Source: Thiohalocapsa sp. (GTDB lineage Bacteria; Pseudomonadota; Gammaproteobacteria; Chromatiales; Chromatiaceae). Taken from it: a DNA stretch of 52,584 nucleotides. The notes under the pieces were generated by a model. The model was not told where the DNA came from. It worked only from the letters and a program-made list of their open reading frames with translations, and ran no database searches. The translations under genes and the position numbers were made by a program. Every line of letters begins with the position of its first letter. Within the stretch, counting starts at the first letter, position 1. Positions 1 to 8,027 of this stretch are shown in pieces. The stretch lies in contig JAIPFF010000039.1 of assembly GCA_021736785.1 (NCBI GenBank), positions 1 to 52,584 on the forward strand. Reading direction: 5' to 3'.

Positions 1-322
1 CGCCGGGAGTCTGCGGCTCGCCGCGGACGGATTGCCGGTGCCGGCGCAGGATTACGTCCGGGCTGAAGCCCAGACTCCCGGACGCCAGGAGTCTGCGGCT
101 CGCCGCGGACGGATTGCCGGTGCCGGCGCAGGATTACGTCCGGGCTGAAGCCCAGACTCCCGGACGCCGGGAGTCTGCGGCACGCCGCGGACGGATTGCC
201 GGTGCGGGTGCGGGGGAATACGTCCGGGCTGAAGCCCAGACTCCCGGACGCCGGGAGTCTGCGGCTCGCCGCGGACGGATTATCGGCGCGGGCGCCGGAA
301 TACGTCCGGGCTGAAGCCCGAT
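1..322. repeat. 82-bp tandem repeat array, four units, cut by window start
   Basis: Units start at 1, 83, 165 and 249 and are 82, 82, 84 and about 74 bp long. Units 1 and 2 are nearly identical; units 3 and 4 diverge in the middle and the last loses its end near 322. Each unit opens with GGGAGTCTG and closes with CAGACTCCC, so each can form a long hairpin or a head-to-tail cruciform. An inner GGACG/CGTCC pair extends the symmetry. Frames run through the repeat on both strands but look like repeat translation, not genes. Bases 323-445 show nothing recognisable. The array continues left of the window. Confidence 0.9.
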
Positions 323-445
323 CCCGCTGTCGGCGCAGGCGGCCATCGATGCACAAGAGGGTGGCAGGGCTCGGAGGCGGAGCTAGGACCGCAGGGCCGG
401 CGGTACGGACCCGCTCGGTGGCGGTAAGGGCTTGCCGAACCGTTT

Positions 446-1156
446 TCAGGTCGGCTTTTCGGCCAGCATCATCGCCAGATCGCCGAGTCCGGAGGCGGGA
501 TCGGCGAGCCGACCCTCCTCGCGGTAGCTGCGAACGATCAAGTCCCCGAAAAGCGTCAGGAGCTCGTTCGGTGCCAGCCGAAAGGCGGGGTTGCTCGGCC
601 CGCGATCACTGGCCGCCTCCCGTGTGAACGTCTGGTAAAACAGCAGCCCGCCGGGTTTCAGGGCCGCGGCGATGTTCGGCACCAGATCCCGGTCGAGGAA
701 GTGCGCGACACAGATCAGGTCGAAGCTCTGCGGCTCGGGCGGCCGGATTGTGACGTCCCGCACCTCTGCGGCGACCGGAAGCTCGAGTCGATTCGCCGTC
801 GTGCGCAGTTGTCCGATGGCGACCGAAGACAGGTCCCAGGCGCAGACCTCCAGACCTCGTTTCGCGAGCCAGAGGGCATTGCCGCCGAGCCCGCAGGCGA
901 GGTCGAGCGCGCTGCCGGTCGAGGGCAACAGATGAGCCCAGTGGCGCAGCACCGCGGCGGGCTCGGGCGCCGCCGTGGCGCCGCGGTAGCGCTCGTCCCA
1001 GCGCCGGCGCAGCGCCTCGGATTGCCCGACTGCGGCCTTGTCCGCCGGACCGGATGAGGTTGCTTTTGGCTCGGTCAACGCTCGACCCCCGGGTTCGTCG
1101 GCGATGCCTTGGCGGGCACCGCCGGGTGCTCTCGGGGAAGCGTCGGGGATGCGCAT
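446..1156 (-). CDS. class I SAM-dependent methyltransferase
   Basis: The protein has a Rossmann-type methyltransferase fold. Motif I is LDLACGLGGNALWLAKRG, followed by an acidic strand end (VCAWDLS) and a motif IV-like FDLICVAHFLDR. The closing part, LKPGGLLFYQTF, resembles the TehB/methyltransferase-11 group. The substrate is unknown. The frame stays open upstream to 1336, but that extension is low-complexity and unlike the family. I use the ATG at 1156; a TTG at 1078, about 10 residues before the conserved region, is an equal alternative because neither has a convincing Shine-Dalgarno. The gene ends beside the tandem repeat and follows the DsrE-like gene on the same strand, about 110 bp downstream. 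Confidence 0.75.
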   Translation of the reverse strand: MRIPDASPRAPGGARQGIADEPGGRALTEPKATSSGPADKAAVGQSEALRRRWDERYRGATAAPEPAAVLRHWAHLLPSTGSALDLACGLGGNALWLAKRGLEVCAWDLSSVAIGQLRTTANRLELPVAAEVRDVTIRPPEPQSFDLICVAHFLDRDLVPNIAAALKPGGLLFYQTFTREAASDRGPSNPAFRLAPNELLTLFGDLIVRSYREEGRLADPASGLGDLAMMLAEKPT

Positions 1157-1265
1157 CGGGCGGCCCGGGGTCGATATCCAACTCTTTCGGCCCCGTTGAA
1201 CGCGTCTGCCATCTCTCGACGCGCCGTCCGCGGCCGTGCGCCGTGACGCCCCCCCGACCGCTTCG

Positions 1266-1763
1266 CTACATGATAGGAATGATGGCGTAGCCTTTGGCCT
1301 GATAGCCGATCTGGGAGACAAAGGTGTTGCCGACATGCTCGATACCCGGAAGCAACGTCTCGGCGTCGACGCCGGTCAGCCGTGTCGCCACCGAGCAGGC
1401 CTCCATGCGCACGTTGGGCTTCGCCAACAGCGCCTGGATCTGCTTGGCGACGCCGTCGCGTTGCACTTCTTCATCGATGGAGACGCCGGCTCGATCCGTG
1501 CTGATCAGGCGCACCGACGGGCCGCGGAACGTAAAGACCATGTCGGGCTCGACGCCTTGACGCTTCAGGTCCTCGTAGGTTTCGTCCATGACCTGCAGGT
1601 AGAGCAGCAGCTTCTCGGCGTTTGCCATATTGATATCCCAGGCGATCTTGCCCGACTCGACCTCCGCCAGGGCGTGGGCGTCACTTGGTTTCTCGGCAAG
1701 CGCGGTACCGGACAAGAACAGCAGAACGGGCAATAGGGCGAGCATCGGCAGTGATTGCTTCAT
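1266..1763 (-). CDS. periplasmic DsrE/DsrF-like family protein
   Basis: A 165-residue protein with a clear Sec signal peptide (residues 1-23, ending GTALA). The mature part has the alternating strand/helix pattern of the DsrE superfamily: IAWDINMANAEKLLLYLQ, a VFTFRGPSVRLI strand, and an ACSVATRLTG segment carrying the family's single cysteine. Exported DsrE-fold proteins are common in sulfur-oxidising proteobacteria and are presumed to bind or carry sulfur; that role is inferred here. The ATG at 1763 is preceded by AGGAGA at good spacing, which decides the start against the longer open frame to 2093. Being close to a cysteine desulfurase and in the same window as fccAB fits sulfur metabolism. 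Confidence 0.8.
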   Translation of the reverse strand: MKQSLPMLALLPVLLFLSGTALAEKPSDAHALAEVESGKIAWDINMANAEKLLLYLQVMDETYEDLKRQGVEPDMVFTFRGPSVRLISTDRAGVSIDEEVQRDGVAKQIQALLAKPNVRMEACSVATRLTGVDAETLLPGIEHVGNTFVSQIGYQAKGYAIIPIM

Positions 1764-2105
1764 GGTTTTTCTCCTGTGGTTGGTCGCGGCAGGATAGCCG
1801 TTCGCGGGCGGGTGATCGAGTGCCGAACGGTTCTTGAGCCTGTTCTCGCCGGGTAACCCCGCCGGCCTTCGTGCCGGGTCACGGATTGGTCGGCATCGAT
1901 GCATGCGAGACATGGCCGCACGCCATCTGCTGTGATGCGTGCGCAGCGTATCAGGCTCCCGTTGTGTCTGCGGAGCATGGGCTTCCGCGATGGCCAGCCG
2001 AGGGGCGAGCGTTTGAGCGGTCCCGCGTTGCATGCGAGACTCGCCGATGTTTTGCCGTCGCCACGGCGTTCTTCGATAGTCCCGTAGCCACATCGGTGCG
2101 CAGCA
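1764..2105. other. divergent intergenic region, no gene seen
   Basis: These 342 bp separate the minus-strand DsrE-like gene from the plus-strand glycosyltransferase gene and should hold both promoters. No convincing -35/-10 pair stands out. A 12-bp direct repeat, TGCATGCGAGAC, occurs at 1900-1911 and 2029-2040. Open frames here overlap one another in several phases and have no family features. Confidence 0.5.
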
Positions 2106-2864
2106 GTGCGACTCTCCATCATCATTCCGGCGCTGAACGAAGCGCGGTCCGTCGCCGCGCTGTTGGATGACTTGGCGCCGTTGCGTCGGGCCGGCGCCGA
2201 GGTGATCCTGGTCGACGGCGGCAGCAGCGACGCAACGCCGGCGCTGGCCGCCGACCGTATCGACCTGCTATTGACGGCCCCGCGCGGGCGCGCAACGCAA
2301 ATGAATGCGGGCGCGCGCGCGGCGCAAGGCGAGGTGCTTTGGTTCCTGCATGCGGACACCCGTGTGCCCGCCGAGGCGGCCGCCGCCTTGCTCCATGCCT
2401 GCGCCGGCGGTGCCCGCTGGGGACGTTTCGATGTGCGCCTGTCCGGACCGCATCCGCTGCTGCGGCTGGTGGAGCGGGGCATGAACCTGCGCTCGCGCCT
2501 GACCGGTATCGCCACCGGCGATCAGGGCATGTTTGTCGAACGCGGGACGTTCGAGCAGGCGGGAGCATTTCCTTCCATCGCGCTGATGGAAGATATCGCG
2601 TTGTCGGCAGCGTTGCGTCGGATGGCCCGGCCGGCCTGCCTGCGCACCCGGCTGACGACGTCGAGCCGCAGATGGGAGGACGGCGGCGTCATGCGGACCA
2701 TTGTCTTGATGTGGCGGCTGCGTCTGGGCTACGCGCTCGGCGCGGACCCGGCCGATCTGGCGCGGCGCTACCGGCAGGCCGGGGCGCGCCGTTCGCGCAA
2801 ACGCGACGACACGACCGGCGCGGGCTACGATGCGCGGCGTCCACCGGATCGCAACCTATCTTGA
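2106..2864 (+). CDS. GT2-family glycosyltransferase (TIGR04283-like)
   Basis: The protein opens with the GT-A nucleotide-sugar fold: SIIIPALNEA, then VDGGSSD (the D-rich nucleotide/metal site) and WFLHADTRVP (DxD-like). It continues with RWGRFDVRLSG and the GDQGMFV segment, which match the TIGR04283 transferase subfamily, named for its association with radical-SAM/selenodomain genes. No radical-SAM gene lies in the window. At 252 residues it is slightly longer than usual because of a basic C-terminal tail. The start is GTG at 2106, directly before the first beta strand; no strong Shine-Dalgarno is visible. The next gene starts 21 bp downstream, suggesting one transcript. The acceptor is unknown. 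Confidence 0.85.
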   Translation: MRLSIIIPALNEARSVAALLDDLAPLRRAGAEVILVDGGSSDATPALAADRIDLLLTAPRGRATQMNAGARAAQGEVLWFLHADTRVPAEAAAALLHACAGGARWGRFDVRLSGPHPLLRLVERGMNLRSRLTGIATGDQGMFVERGTFEQAGAFPSIALMEDIALSAALRRMARPACLRTRLTTSSRRWEDGGVMRTIVLMWRLRLGYALGADPADLARRYRQAGARRSRKRDDTTGAGYDARRPPDRNLS

Positions 2865-2885
2865 ACCCTTCAGGAGACCCCTCTC

Positions 2886-3122
2886 ATGTTCGTCTGGCTC
2901 GATCGGCTGCCGCTTTCCTTGTTCCTGGTCCTTGCGCTGACGCTCGGACTCGCCCCGTTCATGCCCGAGCCGCATATCTGGGAGAAGCTGAAGATGCTCG
3001 CGGCGGGCGATCTGGTGCGCCCCATCGATATCTTCGATCTGCTGATGCACGGCATTCCTTGGCTGCTGTTGTTTGCCAAGCTCGGGCGTATGGTCGTCGC
3101 TACGCGGCAACATCGCGCCTGA
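2886..3122 (+). CDS. small conserved membrane protein (often labelled RND transporter)
   Basis: A 78-residue protein with two hydrophobic segments, about residues 8-25 and 56-70, separated by the polar stretch EPHIWEKLKMLAAGDLVRPIDIFDLLMH. I recall this pattern (LGLAPF.PEPH..EKL.ML..G.L.RPIDIFDLLMH) from small bacterial proteins that databases call RND transporters. They are far too short to be RND pumps and have no known function. The ATG at 2886 follows AGGAGA at 2871-2876. It lies 21 bp after the glycosyltransferase gene and is probably co-transcribed with it. Confidence 0.7.
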   Translation: MFVWLDRLPLSLFLVLALTLGLAPFMPEPHIWEKLKMLAAGDLVRPIDIFDLLMHGIPWLLLFAKLGRMVVATRQHRA

Positions 3123-3208
3123 TCGCCCGCCGACGGAGCAGCATCGGAGACCGAGCCGGCGAGGCGCCTTTCGGCTGCAGAATGCTCCGCGGCCTCGGTG
3201 TGGATAAT

Positions 3209-3228
3209 ATTCAACCATTATGTTGAAT
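3209..3228. promoter_or_regulatory. AT-rich inverted repeat, candidate operator
   Basis: ATTCAAC (3209-3215), six bases, then GTTGAAT (3222-3228): perfect 7-bp arms in an unusually AT-rich patch of an otherwise GC-rich window. It sits 66 bp upstream of the ATG at 3294. Placement and symmetry fit a repressor operator, for example of the ArsR or MarR kind; the regulator is unknown. Confidence 0.5.
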
Positions 3229-3293
3229 GTATAGTCGGCTTCTGCCACTATTTCCGTCAGGTTCTCCGCCGCGACATCAACAGGCCTATCCCG

Positions 3294-4220
3294 ATGGACA
3301 GCTTTATTCAGACCCATGAGGCGGCAATCCGTCTCGGTTTCTTTGTCGGCGTCTTTGCGCTGATGGCCACGTGGGAGGCGCTCGTCCCGCGTCGCGCCCG
3401 AACCCTGACCCGGCTGCGCCGCTGGAGCAGCAACATCGGACTGGTGGTCCTGAACACCGTCCTGCTGCGGCTGCTGTTTCCGGCCGCGGCGGTGGGCATG
3501 GCGTTGTTCGCGAGCGCGGAGGGCTGGGGGTTGCTGAACGCGATCGCGATCCCCGGCTGGATTGCGGTGCCGCTGGCCGTGGTCGTGCTCGACTTCGCGA
3601 TCTGGGTGCAGCATGTGCTGTTCCATGCGGTGCCGGCGCTGTGGCGGCTGCATCGCGTGCATCACGCGGATCTCGATTACGACCTGACCACCGGGGCACG
3701 TTTTCACCCCATCGAGATCATCCTATCGATGCTGATCAAGTTCGCGGTGATTGCCGCACTCGGTCCGCCGGTGGTCGCGGTGATCCTGTTCGAGGTCATC
3801 CTGAACGCGATGGCCATGTTCAACCACGCCAATGTGCGCCTGCCGATCGGCGTCGACCGAGTCTTGCGCCGGTTCGTCGTCACGCCCGACATGCACCGGG
3901 TGCACCACTCCGTCGAGGACGACGAGACCAACTCCAACTTCGGCTTCAACCTATCCTTGTGGGACCGGCTGCTCGGCACCTATCGGGATCAGCCCCGCGC
4001 CGGCCACGAGGGCATGACCATCGGCATTCGTGGCCACCGTGAGCCGAACCGCGTCGACCGCCTGGACGGCATGCTGGTGCTGCCCTTTATCGGGGCAGTG
4101 ACTGACTATGCCATCAACCGCCGCAGTTGGGCGGATGACGGTGCTGACGGCGGCGGTGTCGGAGACGACGGGGCGATGGACCGCGCCGACATGGCGACGG
4201 GCGGACGTGCCGGCGGGTGA
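3294..4220 (+). CDS. sterol desaturase / fatty acid hydroxylase family membrane enzyme
   Basis: This 308-residue integral membrane protein has the family's histidine clusters for a di-iron site: H107xxxH111, H120xxHH124, FHP near 137-139, and H201xxHH205. Hydrophobic segments lie near residues 14-28, 48-75, 84-105 and 143-170. Family members hydroxylate or desaturate lipids with O2. The bacterial substrate is not predictable, and ornithine-lipid or fatty-acid hydroxylation are possibilities. An in-frame ATG at 3294 is preferred to the open extension to 3198, which runs through the candidate operator and lacks family features. The stop overlaps the start of the cysteine desulfurase gene (GTGA), indicating translational coupling with an apparently unrelated enzyme. 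Confidence 0.85.
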   Translation: MDSFIQTHEAAIRLGFFVGVFALMATWEALVPRRARTLTRLRRWSSNIGLVVLNTVLLRLLFPAAAVGMALFASAEGWGLLNAIAIPGWIAVPLAVVVLDFAIWVQHVLFHAVPALWRLHRVHHADLDYDLTTGARFHPIEIILSMLIKFAVIAALGPPVVAVILFEVILNAMAMFNHANVRLPIGVDRVLRRFVVTPDMHRVHHSVEDDETNSNFGFNLSLWDRLLGTYRDQPRAGHEGMTIGIRGHREPNRVDRLDGMLVLPFIGAVTDYAINRRSWADDGADGGGVGDDGAMDRADMATGGRAGG

Positions 4221-5338
4221 TCTACCTGGACCACAACGCCAGCACGCCGATCGCGCCCGCGGTGGCCGAGGCGATGCGGGCCGCGCTCGACAGCGCTTTC
4301 GGCAACCCGTCGAGCCTGCACTGGGCCGGCGCGCCGGCGCGGGCGATCGTCGAGCAGGCCCGCGCCGAGGTGGCGGCGTTGCTCGGCTGCGCCGCCGACG
4401 AAATCGTTTTCACCAGCGGCGGCACCGAATCCAACAATCTGGCGCTGAAAGGTGTCTTTTATGCGCACGCCGGCGACCTCGCGCATGCGCATTTCATCAC
4501 CAGTGCGGTCGAGCATGCGGCCGTCGCCGCCCCGCTGCGCTTCCTCGAACGGCTCGGCGCGCGCGTGACCCGGCTGCCGGTGGACGGCGCCGGCCGCGTC
4601 GACCCGGGTGATCTGGAGCGTGCCCTGCGCCCTGATACGCTGCTGATCAGCATCATGCACGCGAATAACGAGGTCGGTGCGATCCAGCCGATCGCGGCCT
4701 GTGCCGCCGTCGCCCGCGCGCACGGCGTGCTGTTTCATACCGATGCTGCACAGTCCATCGGCAAGATCCCGGCGCGGGTCGATGAGCTCGGCGTGGATCT
4801 GCTGAGTCTCGCCGGGCATAAGTTTCAGGCGCCGAAGGGCGTGGGCGCGCTCTATGTGCGACAAGGAACCAGCCTGGAGCCGCTGCTGCACGGTGCCGGG
4901 CACGAGGGCGGGCGGCGCGCCGGCACCGAAAGTGCGCTGCTCGCCGCCGGGCTCGGCGCCGCCAGCCGGCTTGCCGCTGACCTGTCGCCGATGGGGCGCG
5001 TAGGAGACCTGCGCGAGCGTTTATGGGCGGGACTCCGGCAGCGCTTCGGCGATCGGGTCGTTCGGCTCGGCGACCCGGCCGCGTGCCTGCCGAATACCCT
5101 GGGCTGCGCCTTTGTCGGCCAGCGCGGCGGGCAGATCCTGGCGCGGCTCGACGGCATCGCCGCGTCCGCCGGATCGGCCTGCCATGCCGGCGAGGAAACG
5201 CCGTCGGCGGTGCTGCGCGCGATGGGAGTCGAGGACACCGTCGCGCTCGGCGGCCTTCGCTTCAGTCTCGGGCGCGAGACCACGGCGAAGGACATCGACA
5301 CGGCTGTCGCCCGACTCGGCGCGCTGTCGATGCCTTAG
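4217..5338 (+). CDS. cysteine desulfurase, NifS/IscS-like
   Basis: A PLP enzyme (fold type I, aminotransferase class V) that moves sulfur from cysteine to its own cysteine as a persulfide and on to acceptors. Visible features: YLDHNAST at the N-terminus, SGGTESNN (residues 67-74), HANNEVG near 148, HTDAAQS near 174-180, SLAGHKFQAPKG with the PLP lysine K202, RAGTES near 234-239, and SAGSACHAG with catalytic C322. At 373 residues it has the normal length. The GTG start at 4217 lies inside the stop of the preceding desaturase-family gene. No iscR, iscU or iscA lies beside it, so it is probably not the general Isc enzyme and may serve thiolation or sulfane-sulfur handling. Confidence 0.9.
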   Translation: MIYLDHNASTPIAPAVAEAMRAALDSAFGNPSSLHWAGAPARAIVEQARAEVAALLGCAADEIVFTSGGTESNNLALKGVFYAHAGDLAHAHFITSAVEHAAVAAPLRFLERLGARVTRLPVDGAGRVDPGDLERALRPDTLLISIMHANNEVGAIQPIAACAAVARAHGVLFHTDAAQSIGKIPARVDELGVDLLSLAGHKFQAPKGVGALYVRQGTSLEPLLHGAGHEGGRRAGTESALLAAGLGAASRLAADLSPMGRVGDLRERLWAGLRQRFGDRVVRLGDPAACLPNTLGCAFVGQRGGQILARLDGIAASAGSACHAGEETPSAVLRAMGVEDTVALGGLRFSLGRETTAKDIDTAVARLGALSMP

Positions 5339-5589
5339 CCTGCCCGGTCGCTCCTGGCTCCCCTCGACCGTGTCCGGCTGCCCCCGGTCTGGCGGGGCTG
5401 GCGGGGCTGGCCGATGCTGATGCACGAAGGGTGTGCGGGGTCCGCCGCCCCGGCAAGGTCGGTGCTGCCGGGTCGGGCTGCGCGTGCACGGCCGGCCCTG
5501 CCGGTAGGGTCCAACGCCCGGTCGCGGATCTGCGCGACGGACGCGCGCCGACGGCCCGGAACACCACCGAAGAAAACCGAGGAACCGCG

Positions 5590-6801
5590 ATGTCCGATGC
5601 TCCGCAGAACCGACTCGCCACCCGCTGCGTGCACGCCGGCGAGGCCGAGGATGCCCACGGCAGTCCGCATACGCCGCTCTACAGCACCACCACCTTCGCC
5701 TTTCCCTCGACCGCGGCGATCCTCGACGTCGTCGAGGGGCGTGCGACCGGGAGTCTGTATACGCGCTACGGGCTGAATCCGACGATTCAGGCCCTCGAGG
5801 CCAAGCTTGCCGCCATCGAGGGCGCCGAGGCGGCCCTGTCGTTTGGCTCCGGCATGGCCGCCGCGGCCGCCGTCTTCCTGGCCCACGGGCGAGAAGGCAT
5901 CGTCTGTGTCGGCGATGCCTACGGCGGCACGCTCGAACTGCTCGGCGAGCAGTTGCCGCTGCTCGGCATCCGCACCCATCTTCTGCTGGGCGCAGAGTTG
6001 GACCGGCTCGACGGCCTGCTCGCCGACGGGGCGCGGCTGGTATTTCTCGAGACACCGACCAACCCCGCGCTCGAGATCTTCGACATCGCCGCGTTTGCCG
6101 AGCGCACCCATGCGCAGGGCGCGCTGTTGGTGGTCGACAATACCTTCGCCTCGCCGGTCAATCAGCAGCCGCTCGCGCTCGGCGCGGACCTGGTGATGCA
6201 TAGCGCAACCAAGTACTTGGGCGGCCATAGCGACATCACCGCCGGCGCGCTGATGGGGCCCGCGGCACTGGTCGCCGCGGTGGCTCCCTGGCGCAAGAAT
6301 CTGGGCTCGGCGCCGGCGCCGGAGACAGCGGCCCTGCTGGCGCGCAGCCTGCGCACCCTGACCGTGCGGGTAGAGGCGCAGAATGCCTCGGCATTGGCGC
6401 TCGCCCGCGCCATGCAAGCGCACCCGCGGGTGGCCCGGGTGCTGCATCCGGGTCTGTCCTCGTTTCCGGGACACGAGCTGGCGGCGCGCCAGATGAGCGG
6501 CTTCGGCGGTATGCTGACGATCGAGATCGACGCCGGCGCCGCCGATCCCGCGGCCGCGGCCGCCGCTGTCGTCGACCGGCTTCGGCTGTTCACGCTTGCG
6601 CCGAGCCTGGGCGGGGTCGAGAGCCTGGTCACGCAGCCCTGTACCACGACCCATCACGGGCTGAGCCCGCAGGAGCGCAAGCGACGGGGAATCGGCGACG
6701 GGATGATTCGCCTCTCGGTGGGCTTGGAAGACAGTGCGGAACTGATCGCCGATCTGGAGCAGGCGCTGGCGTCGGCAGGCACCGAAGGAGTTGTCCGATA
6801 A
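5590..6801 (+). CDS. cystathionine gamma-synthase/lyase family PLP enzyme
   Basis: A 403-residue trans-sulfuration enzyme (Cys/Met metabolism PLP family). Family marks are PLYSTTTFAFPS, YTRYGLNPT (substrate/PLP phosphate contacts), GSGMAA, VDNTFASP, and SATKYLGGHSD with the PLP lysine K208. Sequence alone does not separate cystathionine gamma-synthase, gamma-lyase and methionine gamma-lyase; the neighbouring cysteine desulfurase fits either making or breaking cysteine. The ATG at 5590 begins the conserved region (TRCVHAGE); the frame is open further up but that part is junk-like. About 250 bp separate it from the desulfurase gene, so it may have its own promoter. Confidence 0.87.
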   Translation: MSDAPQNRLATRCVHAGEAEDAHGSPHTPLYSTTTFAFPSTAAILDVVEGRATGSLYTRYGLNPTIQALEAKLAAIEGAEAALSFGSGMAAAAAVFLAHGREGIVCVGDAYGGTLELLGEQLPLLGIRTHLLLGAELDRLDGLLADGARLVFLETPTNPALEIFDIAAFAERTHAQGALLVVDNTFASPVNQQPLALGADLVMHSATKYLGGHSDITAGALMGPAALVAAVAPWRKNLGSAPAPETAALLARSLRTLTVRVEAQNASALALARAMQAHPRVARVLHPGLSSFPGHELAARQMSGFGGMLTIEIDAGAADPAAAAAAVVDRLRLFTLAPSLGGVESLVTQPCTTTHHGLSPQERKRRGIGDGMIRLSVGLEDSAELIADLEQALASAGTEGVVR

Positions 6802-6901
6802 GCGTCCGCGGGAAGCCCGACGTTCACTGGTGAGATAAGGATTTTCGGCACCGCGACAGCTTAGCCCAAGCATCGGGTTTGGTTGACCCAATTATTTAGC
6901 C

Positions 6902-6936
6902 TGTTCCTGCACGCTCTCGTGCGGGAACACGAGAGC
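6902..6936 (+). promoter_or_regulatory. two overlapping, mutually exclusive hairpins before arsM
   Basis: Stem A pairs 6902-6913 (TGTTCCTGCACG) with 6918-6929 (CGTGCGGGAACA): 12 bp with one G-U pair and a 4-nt loop. Stem B pairs 6913-6921 (GCTCTCGTG) with 6928-6936 (CACGAGAGC): 9 perfect pairs and a 6-nt loop. The stems share bases, so only one can form. They end 29 bp before the arsM start. At the DNA level the same symmetry could be an operator. Which of the two applies is undecided. Confidence 0.6.
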
Positions 6937-6965
6937 AGATCCGCCAAGTTTTCGGGGAACAACGC

Positions 6966-8027
6966 ATGAACACCGACGAAAAGACCTACGACCGCGTCGA
7001 GCGCTACTACGGAGAGACCCTGCAGGGCAGCGCCGACCTGAAAACCGACGCCTGCTGCGACGGCGCCGCGGTGCCGGACGCGCTGAAGCCGCTGCTGGCC
7101 GATATCCATCCCGACGTGGCGTCGCGCTACTACGGCTGCGGCCTGGTGGCGCCGGACTTGCTCGACGGGCTGCGGGTGCTGGATCTCGGCTGCGGTGCCG
7201 GCCGAGACGTCTATCTGTTGTCGCGGCTGGTGGGCGAGCAGGGCGAGGTCATCGGCGTCGACATGACCGATGCACAACTGGCCGTCGCCGAGCAGCATCG
7301 CGACTATCACGCCGAGCGCTACGGCTACCGACAATCGAACGTCCGCTTCGTCAAGGGCCGCATCGAGCAACTGGGAGCGCTCGGGCTGCCTGCCGGCGGC
7401 GTCGATCTGATCGTCTCCAACTGTGTCATCAACCTGTCCCCGGACAAGGCCGCGGTGCTCGCCGGGGCCTTCGATCTGCTCGCGCCGGGCGGCGAGCTCT
7501 ACTTCTCCGACGTCTATGCGGACCGGCGCCTGCCCGCGGAATTGGCCGAGGATTCGGTGCTTTACGGAGAATGCCTGGCCGGTGCCCTGTATTGGGGGGA
7601 TTTTCTGGACCTCGCGCGCGCCGCCGGCTTCACCGATCCGCGCCTGGTCGATGCACGCCCGCTTGCCATCCAAGACCCGCGGGTCAAGGAACGGGTGGCA
7701 CCGGCGCGCTTCTGCTCGGCCACCTATCGGCTGTTCAAGGTCGACGGCCTCGATACCGGCGCCGAGGACTACGGCCAGACCCTGAGCTACCGCGGCAGCC
7801 TGCCCGATGCGGCCGAGCGCTGGTCGCTGGATCGCGGTCACCGGTTCCCGGCCGGGCAAGCGGTGGCCGTATCGCGCAATACCGGCGCGATGATCCGCGC
7901 GTCGCGGTTTTCGGCCCACTTCGACTTCGATGCCGGCGACGACCGCCACCGCGGGCGCTTCCCCGGTGGCGCCGATCCGAGTCCGTTTGCGTTGTCGCTG
8001 GCCGTCGCGCCGAGCGGTTGCTGCTGA
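6966..8027 (+). CDS. arsM: arsenite S-adenosylmethionine methyltransferase
   Basis: ArsM methylates As(III) using SAM and thiols, giving methylated and volatile arsenicals. The SAM-binding motif VLDLGCGAGRDVYLLSRL lies at residues 71-88 and GVDMT near 97. The cysteines expected for As(III) binding are present: C30/C31, C58, C153 in SNCVINLSPDK and C203 in YGECLAGALYW. The C153-C203 spacing of 50 equals that of the characterised algal enzyme. A C-terminal CC pair ends the protein, as in many homologues. The ATG at 6966 follows GGGGAA at 6954-6959. The stop overlaps the next start (TGATG). No arsR, arsB or arsC is near, so control may rest on the 6902-6936 element. Confidence 0.9.
   Translation: MNTDEKTYDRVERYYGETLQGSADLKTDACCDGAAVPDALKPLLADIHPDVASRYYGCGLVAPDLLDGLRVLDLGCGAGRDVYLLSRLVGEQGEVIGVDMTDAQLAVAEQHRDYHAERYGYRQSNVRFVKGRIEQLGALGLPAGGVDLIVSNCVINLSPDKAAVLAGAFDLLAPGGELYFSDVYADRRLPAELAEDSVLYGECLAGALYWGDFLDLARAAGFTDPRLVDARPLAIQDPRVKERVAPARFCSATYRLFKVDGLDTGAEDYGQTLSYRGSLPDAAERWSLDRGHRFPAGQAVAVSRNTGAMIRASRFSAHFDFDAGDDRHRGRFPGGADPSPFALSLAVAPSGCC

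Noticed and set aside
1-322. CRISPR array
   Set aside because: Units are contiguous 82-bp copies without unique spacers.
5335-6891. A 518-codon antisense frame over the trans-sulfuration gene, and similar long antisense frames at 6861-8351, 8036-9775, 11201-12085, 13101-14174, 23749-25659, 31692-32981 and 32590-33921
   Set aside because: They mirror well-supported genes on the other strand, lack family motifs and are rich in Arg, Gln, His and Ala runs, as expected from high-GC shadow frames.
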